This document shows positions 50,254 through 56,651 of a stretch of DNA of 56,651 nucleotides, piece after piece. The notes beneath the pieces were generated by a model. The model had not been told where the DNA came from and made no database searches. It worked only from the letters and a program-made list of their open reading frames with translations. This stretch comes from Nocardioides sp. (GTDB lineage Bacteria > Actinomycetota > Actinomycetes > Propionibacteriales > Nocardioidaceae): contig NZ_JAPYPS010000004.1 of assembly GCF_029937575.1 (NCBI RefSeq), positions 80,634-137,284 of the forward strand, read 5' to 3'. The translations under genes were made by a program, and so were the position numbers. The first letter of the stretch is position 1; each line of letters starts with the position of its first letter.

Positions 50254-51039
50254 GTGCGCCGCTATCTGACCCTCAGGATGCTGGGCGCGCACGCCCTCGC
50301 GGTCGTGTGCACCGGCGCCGCCGCGGGTCTCGGCGTGTGGCAGTACGACGCCTGGCAGGCCACGCGAGCCGCCGAGGCGGTCGACCTGACGCAGGGCGAC
50401 CCCGTCCCGCTCCTCGACGTGCTGGGTCCCGACGACCCCTTCCCCGGTGACAGGGTCGGACAGCCGGTGACCCTCGCCGGTACGTGGGTGCCTGAAGGCA
50501 CCGTGTTCGTCTCGGGCCGGGAGTACGACGGTCGCGACGGGTTCTGGGTGGTCACGCCGCTCACGACCGGGGGACCGGACGACCCGGCCGTCCCCGTGGT
50601 GCGGGGCTGGACCGACGTACCCGACGACGCTCCGCCGTCGCCGAGCGGTCCCGCCGAGGTCCAGGCGATCCTGCAACCCTCCGAGGGCACCGGCGCCTTC
50701 GACGAGGACCCCCTCGACGACGTCTTCCCGCAGCTGCGGATCGCCGACCAGGTGCAGCGGATCGACCCCGACCTCTTCAGCGCCTACGCCGTCCTGGACT
50801 CCGCGGCCCCCGGGAGCAACACCGGCGCCGACGGCCTTGCGGAGGCCAGCGTCGAGCAGCTCCCGGCGCCGGGCCAGTTCACCGCGCTGCGCAATCTGCT
50901 CTACGCCGTGGAGTGGTGGTTCTTCGGGGCCTTCGCGCTCTTCATCTGGTGGCGTTTCGTGACCGAGGAGGCCGAGTCCCACGCGCCCCAGGAGTCGGAC
51001 CCCGCCGCCCCACCGAGGGTCAGTACGATCAAGACGTGA
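50254..51039 (+). CDS. SURF1 family protein
   Basis: 261-aa membrane protein linked to cytochrome c oxidase assembly. An N-terminal membrane helix (about 10-28) leads to GVWQYDAWQ, the extracytoplasmic part shows PVTLAGTWVPEGTVFVSGRE and GFWVVTPL with VPVVRGWTDVP, and the C-terminal helix is in RNLLYAVEWWFFGAFALFIW, which matches the SURF1 end. GTG 50254. The stop overlaps the next start (GTGA). Confidence 0.88.
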   Translation: MRRYLTLRMLGAHALAVVCTGAAAGLGVWQYDAWQATRAAEAVDLTQGDPVPLLDVLGPDDPFPGDRVGQPVTLAGTWVPEGTVFVSGREYDGRDGFWVVTPLTTGGPDDPAVPVVRGWTDVPDDAPPSPSGPAEVQAILQPSEGTGAFDEDPLDDVFPQLRIADQVQRIDPDLFSAYAVLDSAAPGSNTGADGLAEASVEQLPAPGQFTALRNLLYAVEWWFFGAFALFIWWRFVTEEAESHAPQESDPAAPPRVSTIKT

Positions 51040-51392
51040 CCCTGTTCAACAGCTACCGGTGGCTCGCTCTCGTCGTCGGCGTCCTCCTGGCCGTGTGCGC
51101 GCTGGTCGCGGCGCCGGCCAAGTACCTCGCGGCCGACGGCTCGAGTCTGCAGAGCTTCGGCGAGGACCTCAGCGTGCTGTGGCTGGTCCACGGCTGGATC
51201 TTCATGGTCTACGTCGTCGTCGCCTTCCTGCTCTCGCGCCGGGCCGACTGGAGCCTGACCTTCACCCTCGTCGCGCTCGCGGCCGGTCTGGTGCCGCTGC
51301 TGATCTTCTACGTCGAGCGCCAGGTCGTGGCCAAGATTCGTGCTGAGGCGCCGGACCTGACCGAGCCCCAGCCCTACGAGGCTCCTTCCTAG
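51036..51392 (+). CDS. DUF3817 membrane protein
   Basis: 118 aa with three hydrophobic segments (about 9-28, 46-66 and 73-92) and a short polar tail. The WLVHGWIFMVYVVVAF and PLLIFYVERQV patterns match DUF3817, a small integral membrane family of unknown function that often follows SURF1 in actinobacteria. GTG start overlapping SURF1. Confidence 0.87.
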   Translation: MTLFNSYRWLALVVGVLLAVCALVAAPAKYLAADGSSLQSFGEDLSVLWLVHGWIFMVYVVVAFLLSRRADWSLTFTLVALAAGLVPLLIFYVERQVVAKIRAEAPDLTEPQPYEAPS

Positions 51393-51449
51393 AGCCTTCC
51401 CAGCCCTTCCGGCACCCCGGGCTCGGCTGAGGCGGGCGGGCACAGCAAC

Positions 51450-51476
51450 GCCCCGGGCACCGAGGTGCTCCGGGGC
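51450..51476. terminator. bidirectional terminator between convergent genes
   Basis: GCCCCGG and CCGGGGC arms, extended by CAC/GTG with one bulged T, form an 11-bp stem with a 4-nt loop between DUF3817 and the convergent coiled-coil gene. Confidence 0.7.
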
Positions 51477-51497
51477 GGCTGCGTGTGGCGCTGAGAC

Positions 51498-52226
51498 CTA
51501 CTTCTTGTCGGCCTCGGGGTCGATCTCGACGACCTCGGCGGGCTCGTCCGGCGTGGTCACCGGGTGCGGAGCCTCGGCCTCGTCGGCCAGGGCCTCGTCG
51601 GGGCCCGCGCCGCCGGCATCCTCCACCGGCTCGGCGGGCGCCGTGGACGCCGGCGCCGGGGTCGGCACGTAGGAGGACTGCCAGTTGTCCGAGGACGCCT
51701 CGCCCTGCAGCTTCTTGGCGGCGAAGGCGACTCCGCCGGCCACGAGCCCGAGGAGGACGAACCGCTTGACCTTGCTCTTCTTCTTCGGCGCCTCGCCCTT
51801 GAGCTCGGCGACCTTGGCGTCGGCCAGCACGCGAGCGGCCGTGGCCTTCTCGCCTGCTGCGGCAGCACCAGCGGCGACCGCCGGGGCGGCCTTCTCGCGC
51901 GCCTCGACGAGCTGTTCGGCAGCGCGCTGGCGAGCCTCGGCGACGACCGGGGCGGCCTTCTCGCGGGCGTCGGCGAGCTGGGCAGCTGCCTTCACCCGAG
52001 CCTCGGCGACCACGGGGGCGGCCTTGTCGCGGGCGTCGGCGATGGCCGGGCCGGCCTTCTCCTTGGCGTCGTTCAGCGCCGGGATAGCGGTGTCCTGGAC
52101 GAAGTCACGTGTGGACTCCATGGCGGACTCGAGCGCTGCCTGGACGTGCGGCCGGACGCTGTCGACGTACCCCTCGACGACGTCGGTGGCCTGGTCGAGG
52201 CGCGACTTCTTCGAGCGAAGTCCCAT
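51498..52226 (-). CDS. repeat-rich coiled-coil protein (DUF5324-like)
   Basis: 242 aa. Residues 45-130 are Ala/Glu/Lys-rich near-repeats of the type DAREKAAPVVAEAR, forming an extended amphipathic helix similar to apolipoprotein-like proteins. A basic stretch then a short hydrophobic segment (FVLLGLVAGGVAFAA) at about 150-165 suggests membrane attachment. The Pro/Asp/Glu-rich tail is disordered. A similar gene next to ppiA in other actinomycetes is annotated DUF5324; function unknown. AAAGGAAGG precedes ATG 52226. Divergent from ppiA. Confidence 0.75.
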   Translation of the reverse strand: MGLRSKKSRLDQATDVVEGYVDSVRPHVQAALESAMESTRDFVQDTAIPALNDAKEKAGPAIADARDKAAPVVAEARVKAAAQLADAREKAAPVVAEARQRAAEQLVEAREKAAPAVAAGAAAAGEKATAARVLADAKVAELKGEAPKKKSKVKRFVLLGLVAGGVAFAAKKLQGEASSDNWQSSYVPTPAPASTAPAEPVEDAGGAGPDEALADEAEAPHPVTTPDEPAEVVEIDPEADKK

Positions 52227-52491
52227 CGGGAGCCTTCCTTTCCAAAGTGGTGCATTTGGTAGTGGTGGTGGGTTGCTGGTGGGCCGGACAACCCAGGTCC
52301 CCCCATCCCACCACGCTGCTGTCTACGCCGACCACCCCAGGGCGGGTGAGTGCCGCCGGCATGTGCCGGGCCGCGCCGCCCGGGGCTCGGCCCCTGACCG
52401 GGGCGATGTGGGGCTGCGTGGGAGGATCGCGGTGATCTGATCTGACAGACATCTCGCCCGCAGCGGGCACGGAAAGGCAGACACGACTCTC

Positions 52492-52995
52492 ATGGCGGAC
52501 CAGCAGGCCATCTTCAAGACCAACAAGGGCGACATCACGATCACCCTCTTCCCGAACCACGCGCCCGAGACGGTCGCCAACTTCACCGGTCTCGCGACCG
52601 GCACGAAGGAGGCGAACGGCGAGTCCAAGCGCTTCTACGACGGCCTGGGCTTCCACCGCGTGATCGAGGGCTTCATGATCCAGGGCGGGTGCCCGCAGGG
52701 CACCGGCACCGGCGGCCCCGGCTACACGTTCAAGGACGAGATCCACCCCGAGCTCGTCTTCGACAAGCCCTACCTCCTGGCCATGGCCAACGCCGGCCCG
52801 GGCACCAACGGCTCGCAGTTCTTCATCACCGTCGGCGCGACGCCGTGGCTCAACCGCAAGCACACCATCTTCGGCGAGGTCGCCGACCAGGCGAGCCGTG
52901 ACGTCGTCGACGCCATCGCCACCTCTGCCACCGGCGCCGGCGACCGTCCCGTCGAGCCGATCGTGATGGACTCCGTCGAGATCGTCGGCGGCTGA
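52492..52995 (+). CDS. ppiA: peptidyl-prolyl cis-trans isomerase, cyclophilin type
   Basis: 167-aa cytoplasmic cyclophilin that speeds proline isomerisation during folding. Core motifs are GDITITLFPNHAPETVANF, FHRVIEGFMIQGGCPQGTG with catalytic Arg, LAMANAGPGTNGSQFFITV and HTIFGEV. No signal peptide. Begins the run leading to the rhomboid gene 10 bp downstream. Confidence 0.95.
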   Translation: MADQQAIFKTNKGDITITLFPNHAPETVANFTGLATGTKEANGESKRFYDGLGFHRVIEGFMIQGGCPQGTGTGGPGYTFKDEIHPELVFDKPYLLAMANAGPGTNGSQFFITVGATPWLNRKHTIFGEVADQASRDVVDAIATSATGAGDRPVEPIVMDSVEIVGG

Positions 52996-53004
52996 GGCAC
53001 CTCC

Positions 53005-53937
53005 TTGTCCCAGACGCCGCAGCCCGGATCCGGGGCGCCCGGGGTGGTGGAGTGCTACCGCCACCCCGGACGCGAGGCCAACATCCGGTGCCAGCGCTGT
53101 GGGCGCCCGATCTGTCCGGACTGCATGCGTGATGCGGCAGTGGGCTTTCAGTGCCCCGACTGCGTCAAGGAGGGTGCCAAGACGACCCGCAGCGGTCGCA
53201 CGACGTACGGCGGCACCCGGTCGGCCAACCCGGCGCTGACCTCCCAGGTCCTGGTCGCGATCAACGCCGCCGTCTGGGTCGCGGTCCTCGCCACGGGGTG
53301 GACCAGCAGTCGGCTCGTCGACCTGCTCGGTCTCACGCCCAACGGCGGGTGCGTGCAGGGCGACTTCATCTTCGACGTCTCACGGTCCCTGTGCGAGACC
53401 AGGTCGGGCACCTGGGTGCCCGGGGTGGTCGACGGTGCCTACTGGCAGCTGATCACCAGCACGTTCCTGCACGTGCAGATCTGGCACATCGCGGCCAACA
53501 TGCTCGCCCTGTACGTGCTGGGCCCCCAGATCGAGGCGGCGCTGGGGCGGGTGCGCTTCCTCGCGCTCTACCTCGCCTCGGGACTGACCGGGTCGGCGAC
53601 CGTCTACTGGCTCTCGGCCGAGTACGGCACCACCTTGGGGGCCTCGGGGGCCATCTACGGCCTCTTCGCCGCCCTGGGCGTCATCGTCTACAAGGTCGGC
53701 GGCGACCTGCGCAGCATCGGTGGTCTGCTGCTGATCAACCTGGTGATCACCTTCGCGGTCCCCAACATCTCCTGGCAGGGCCACCTGGGTGGCTTCGTCG
53801 GCGGAGCCCTGATCACCGCCGTCCTCGTCTTCGCCCCCAAGGGATCGCGACGCTCGACAGTGCAGTGGTCGGCGATCGCGGGCGTGGTCGCGCTCACCGT
53901 GCTGGCGATCATCGTGCGCACGGCCGTCCTGGCCTGA
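53005..53937 (+). CDS. rhomboid family intramembrane serine protease
   Basis: 310 aa. The N-terminus holds a Cys/His zinc segment (CYRHPGREANIRCQRCGR, then CPDC and CPDC), followed by six or more membrane helices. The catalytic serine is in GASGAIYGLFAALG and the catalytic histidine in WQGHLGGFVGG; HIAANMLALYVLGPQIE matches the family's HxxxNM. Likely cleaves membrane proteins. The start appears to be TTG 53005 (LSQTPQPGSG), unusual but the only one that keeps the zinc segment. Confidence 0.92.
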   Translation: MSQTPQPGSGAPGVVECYRHPGREANIRCQRCGRPICPDCMRDAAVGFQCPDCVKEGAKTTRSGRTTYGGTRSANPALTSQVLVAINAAVWVAVLATGWTSSRLVDLLGLTPNGGCVQGDFIFDVSRSLCETRSGTWVPGVVDGAYWQLITSTFLHVQIWHIAANMLALYVLGPQIEAALGRVRFLALYLASGLTGSATVYWLSAEYGTTLGASGAIYGLFAALGVIVYKVGGDLRSIGGLLLINLVITFAVPNISWQGHLGGFVGGALITAVLVFAPKGSRRSTVQWSAIAGVVALTVLAIIVRTAVLA

Positions 53938-54276
53938 CCGCTCGTTTCTCCACAGTTGTGGAGAACCCGGTGGAGAACTACACGCGTGGGATTCGTTCCA
54001 CAGCTGTGGAGGAGTCTGTGGATAACTCCGAGCGGGGACGGAACGACAGCTTCTCCGCCTCAGCGGGGAGCCTCCCGCTTCTGACAGGTTGGTTCACGGC
54101 GGAAGCGGGAGTTTCGTCAGTCTGGGTGGGCAACCGGGCGTCGCCTCGGCTCCGACCACTGGAGCCACCGGACGACGTACGGCGGCTCACGGATCGCGCG
54201 AGGGCACGTTGGTGACCCGAATCCGGGCTGTGCACAACTCTGGCGCCGGCTCAGCGCACGCCAAGCCGGCGGGGAC
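53938..54276. other. non-coding gap with DnaA-box cluster
   Basis: 339 bp between the rhomboid gene and convergent crgA without a gene I can support. The left third carries several DnaA-box-like 9-mers, listed separately. The remainder shows nothing I can name. Confidence 0.7.
53946..54025. promoter_or_regulatory. cluster of DnaA-box-like sequences
   Basis: TTCTCCACA (53946-53954) and its reverse (53957-53965) form a near-perfect palindrome with GT at the centre. A second palindrome TCCACAGCTGTGGA lies at 53997-54010, and a perfect TTATCCACA box is on the minus strand at 54017-54025. A weaker GGTGGAGAA is at 53969-53977. About five TCCACA-type cores in 80 bp is as dense as oriC itself, 33 kb away. 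The first palindrome could also terminate the rhomboid transcript. Confidence 0.55.
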
Positions 54277-54750
54277 TCATTCCCAGCGGGTGGCGTAGGT
54301 GAAGCCGACCGCCATGAAGGCGATCCCGACGATGAGGTTCTTCTGACCCAGGTCGTTGAAGATCGGCACCCCGGAGGTGTCCTGGGCGATCGCGTAGAAG
54401 ACGCAGATCCAGGCCAGACCCAGCAAGAAGCAGCCCAGCATCCCGACGACGACCCCGCGGCCGCGACCCAGCGGCGTGGTGGGGTGGGCGGCGATGATCA
54501 GGCCGAGGAAGAACGCGCCGAAACCGATCAGGTAGTTCCAGTCACCCAGGTCCTGGAGGAAGCCGGGCCCCTTGGCCGAGAGCACCTCGCCCGCGTCGCT
54601 GAACTCACCCTCGGGGCGCACACCGACGTAGTAGTAGACGATCCAGGCGATCCCCAACACGATCAGGGTCAGCGCGATGCCGAAGCGCACGCTCAGCGTC
54701 GGTCCCCGGTCGGGGTCGAAGCTGCTCTGGGTCGACTCGGTCTTGGCCAC
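54277..54750 (-). CDS. crgA: CrgA-like division protein with internal duplication
   Basis: 157 aa, nearly twice the usual 80-95 aa. Two CrgA-like halves are visible. Half 1 is about 23-88 (LGIAWIVYYYV, then FLQDLGDWNYLIGFG); half 2 is about 100-157 (LGLAWICVFYA, then IFNDLGQKNLIVGIAF, ending TYATRWE like the TMRWR end of normal CrgA). Each half has two membrane helices, giving four. CrgA recruits peptidoglycan synthases to the division septum. GTG start. Convergent with the rhomboid gene and divergent from DUF881, the usual crgA neighbour. Confidence 0.82.
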   Translation of the reverse strand: MAKTESTQSSFDPDRGPTLSVRFGIALTLIVLGIAWIVYYYVGVRPEGEFSDAGEVLSAKGPGFLQDLGDWNYLIGFGAFFLGLIIAAHPTTPLGRGRGVVVGMLGCFLLGLAWICVFYAIAQDTSGVPIFNDLGQKNLIVGIAFMAVGFTYATRWE

Positions 54751-54878
54751 GGGTGGGTCCTATCTGGTGTGTCTGCGCGCCAGCCCGGAGCACGGGCGCA
54801 AGGTTGGGGCCACGGTACGGGCCGCTGGGCGGTTCCGACGACTCAGAAGCCATGGGTCCGCGGGTTACCTTAGTGCCC

Positions 54879-55688
54879 ATGACCGGATCTCACGCGCAGA
54901 CCCCGGGGCAGGCGCCCGACGCCGGCCCCGAGGAGTCGCGCGGCGGTCGGGCGCGCAGCCTGTGGAAGTTCGGTACGCCGGTCATGGTGCTGCTCTGCGG
55001 AGCCCTCTTCGTCGTCAGCGCGACCAGCTCGGAGGGCACCGACCTGCGACCCGGTCGCTACACCGACCTCGCGTCGCTGGTGCAGAACGAGTCCGACGAG
55101 TACGAGCGCCTCCAGGAGCGCGCGGGGCAGCTCAAGGCGCAGGTCGACACCCTCGCCGGTGGCGTCAACGACCGCCAGGTCAAGCGCAAGCAGCGCCAGG
55201 CCGAGCAGCTGCGGGGTCTCGCCGGCCTCGACACCGTCACCGGGACCGGGATCACCGTCGTGCTCGACGACGCGCCCGCGGACGTCCTGGAGCGCGCGGT
55301 CGCCGACACGAACCTCGACCTCGACCGCTACATCGTCCACCAGCAGGACATCCAGGCCGTGGTGAACGCCATGTGGGCCGGGGGCGCGGCAGCGATCACC
55401 ATCCAGGGCCAGCGGATCGTGACGACGACCGGGATCAAGTGCATCGGCAGCTCGGTGCAGCTGCAAGGGGTGCCCTACCCGCCGCCGTACGTCATCTCCG
55501 CGGTGGGCGACCCGGTGGCGATGACCAGCGCGATAGACCGGAGCCTGCGAGTGGGCCAGTTCCGCGCCGACGCGCTGAACCCCGACATCGGCGTGGGTTG
55601 GGAGCTGAGCCCCCAGGAGACGGTCGAGGCCCCGGCCTACACGGGTCTGCTCGACATCACCTACGCCGAGCCCGTCGGCACCACCTGA
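54879..55688 (+). CDS. DUF881 family protein
   Basis: 269 aa. A polar N-terminus, one membrane helix at about 33-50 (TPVMVLLCGALFVVSAT), a coiled coil at about 75-120 (SDEYERLQERAGQLKAQ), then the DUF881 fold: TGTGITVVLDDAP, YIVHQQDIQAVVNAMWAGGA, AAITIQGQRIVTTTGIKCIG and GLLDITYAEP. Function unknown; found beside crgA and the pknB cluster in actinobacteria and related in fold to some sporulation proteins. ATG 54879 chosen over the longer in-frame start because earlier codons overlap the crgA promoter. Confidence 0.88.
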   Translation: MTGSHAQTPGQAPDAGPEESRGGRARSLWKFGTPVMVLLCGALFVVSATSSEGTDLRPGRYTDLASLVQNESDEYERLQERAGQLKAQVDTLAGGVNDRQVKRKQRQAEQLRGLAGLDTVTGTGITVVLDDAPADVLERAVADTNLDLDRYIVHQQDIQAVVNAMWAGGAAAITIQGQRIVTTTGIKCIGSSVQLQGVPYPPPYVISAVGDPVAMTSAIDRSLRVGQFRADALNPDIGVGWELSPQETVEAPAYTGLLDITYAEPVGTT

Positions 55689-55745
55689 CCCGCACCACCT
55701 GATCGGCGACCAGATCGGCCACCGGATCGACGCCTGCGGGTCCCG

Positions 55746-56651
55746 TCAGCGCTCGCGCGCGAACAGGCGTCGCGGGTTGGCCGGTGGCGACGTGGTCTCC
55801 CCGTCCGTCGGTTGGTCGGTGGGCTCGTCGGTGGGTTGGTCGGTCGGCTCGTCGGTGGGGTCGTCCGTCGGCTCCTCGGTCGGCTCCTCCGTGGGCTCCT
55901 CGTAGACGGAGACGAAGATCGTGACGTCGCTGCCCTGGTCGAGGGGCGTGCCGGCCGCAGGGATCTGATCGGTCACCGTGCCCTTGGGCTCCTCACTGAC
56001 CAGGTCCTCACGCACCACCGGCTGGAACCCTTGCGCGAAGATCGCCTGCTCGGCTGCCTGCTGCTTCAGGCCGACGACGTCGGGGACGTTCTTGGGGCCC
56101 TGCGAGTAGGTGAGCGTCACGGTCGTGCCGTCCGCCACCTCGGTGTTGGCTGCCGGGGACTGCTCGAGCACCTGGTTCTTGTCCTCGTCGGACTCGACCG
56201 GGGTCTGCTGGATGTCGGTGAAGCCCGCCTGCTCGAGCTGGTTGACGGCGTCCTTGCGCTGCAGATTTGCCACCGACGGCACGGTGAGCATCGGCTTGCC
56301 GAGCGATACCACCAGGTCGACGACGGTGTCGAGGTCGACGAAGTCGTCCGGGGCCGGGTTCTGCTCGATGACGTTGCCCTCGGGGATCTCCTCGTCGGTG
56401 CGGTTCTCGATGTTTCCGACGGTCAGCCCCGCGCTGGCGATCGCCAACCGAGCGGCGTCCTGGTCGGTGTTGATCACCGACGGCACCTGCACCTGCTCCG
56501 GCGACTCCGGGAAGAGGCTGTCCTGCACGAGCAGGTAGCCGGCGACGAGCAGGGCGATCACGAGGAGCCCGAGCAGCACCCACAGCCCGGTGCGGGGGGG
56601 CGGCTCGTCGTCGACCGAGGGCAGTACGGCGGGCTCAGGGCGCCGCGGGGA
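55746..56651 (-). CDS. pknB: PASTA-domain Ser/Thr kinase (PknB-type), C-terminal part
   Basis: Partial: the frame runs open through the right edge, so the kinase domain lies outside the window. Visible from the edge: a Pro-rich juxtamembrane stretch, a membrane helix (LWVLLGLLVIALLVAGYLLV), then three PASTA domains (starting near VQVPSVINTDQDAARLAI, LTVPSVANLQRKDAVNQL and KNVPDVVGLKQQAAEQAI) that bind muropeptides or lipid II. A C-terminal tail of Glu/Pro/Thr repeats (EEPTEEPTEEPTDDPTDEPT) follows. Controls growth and division together with crgA-region genes. Confidence 0.88.
   Translation of the reverse strand, partial: SPRRPEPAVLPSVDDEPPPRTGLWVLLGLLVIALLVAGYLLVQDSLFPESPEQVQVPSVINTDQDAARLAIASAGLTVGNIENRTDEEIPEGNVIEQNPAPDDFVDLDTVVDLVVSLGKPMLTVPSVANLQRKDAVNQLEQAGFTDIQQTPVESDEDKNQVLEQSPAANTEVADGTTVTLTYSQGPKNVPDVVGLKQQAAEQAIFAQGFQPVVREDLVSEEPKGTVTDQIPAAGTPLDQGSDVTIFVSVYEEPTEEPTEEPTDDPTDEPTDQPTDEPTDQPTDGETTSPPANPRRLFARER

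Noticed and set aside
55780..55920. Tandem DNA repeat as an independent element
   Set aside because: It encodes the Glu/Pro/Thr repeat tail of the PknB-type kinase.

Overview
The window is about 56.7 kb of very GC-rich DNA from the replication-origin region of an actinomycete chromosome. Gene content and order (cca, a DUF6049 protein, murJ, a pseudokinase, sigM, trxB, trxA ... parB, parA, rsmG, khpB, yidC, yidD, rnpA, rpmH, dnaA, dnaN, gnd, recF, a DciA-like gene, gyrB, gyrA, DUF3566, tRNA-Ile, a DLW-39 peptide, tRNA-Ala) fit the order Propionibacteriales. My best guess is Nocardioides or a close relative, from gene order and protein style rather than any database search.

Layout. (1) 1-13101: left chromosomal arm. 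It starts with three look-alike hairpins and a strong terminator, then cca (minus), then a plus-strand run: a DUF6049 membrane-anchored protein, the lipid II flippase MurJ, a separate MviN-type pseudokinase, SigM and its probable anti-sigma factor, thioredoxin reductase and thioredoxin, an aminotransferase and an acyltransferase. (2) 13162-18452: minus-strand chromosome segregation and membrane insertion genes from parB to rpmH, with three parS-type sites inside coding sequence. (3) 18453-30804: oriC (DnaA boxes on both sides of dnaA) and the plus-strand dnaA to DUF3566 run. (4) 30917-31251: tRNA-Ile(GAT), the DLW-39 peptide and tRNA-Ala(TGC).

(5) 31210-47325: an integrated, probably mobilisable genomic island in the 3' end of tRNA-Ala. 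A 43-bp direct repeat of the tRNA 3' end brackets it, a 22-bp repeat lies just inside each end, and it carries a tyrosine integrase, two small HTH/excisionase-like proteins, a MobF relaxase and no type IV secretion genes. Its cargo is unusual. It has a preQ0 (7-cyano-7-deazaguanine) set (QueC, QueD, QueE) with no visible transglycosylase. Beside these are a PfkB kinase / nucleoside 2-deoxyribosyltransferase fusion, a SagB-like nitroreductase, a three-gene operon of an HhH-GPD (OGG-type) glycosylase, a two-TM coiled-coil protein with a possible GAF domain, and a possible Panacea-like protein. A short TetR regulator is divergent from that operon, and a 907-aa HD-phosphohydrolase / phosphoribosyltransferase-like fusion lies nearer the integrase. 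I think this is the most likely undescribed system here: either a way to make a deazapurine deoxynucleotide from free base, a derivative of the QueC/OGG-bearing type IV CBASS defence systems, or a small deazapurine metabolite pathway.

(6) 47326-56651: the chromosome resumes with a possible ORF remnant at the island junction, a pRiA4b ORF-3-like protein, a lipoprotein, a SURF1 protein, a DUF3817 protein, a coiled-coil repeat protein, a cyclophilin, a rhomboid protease, a dense cluster of DnaA-box-like sequences, an internally duplicated CrgA-like protein, a DUF881 protein, and the PASTA-domain C-terminus of a PknB-type kinase cut by the window edge. All functions come from reading the sequence; no similarity search was run.
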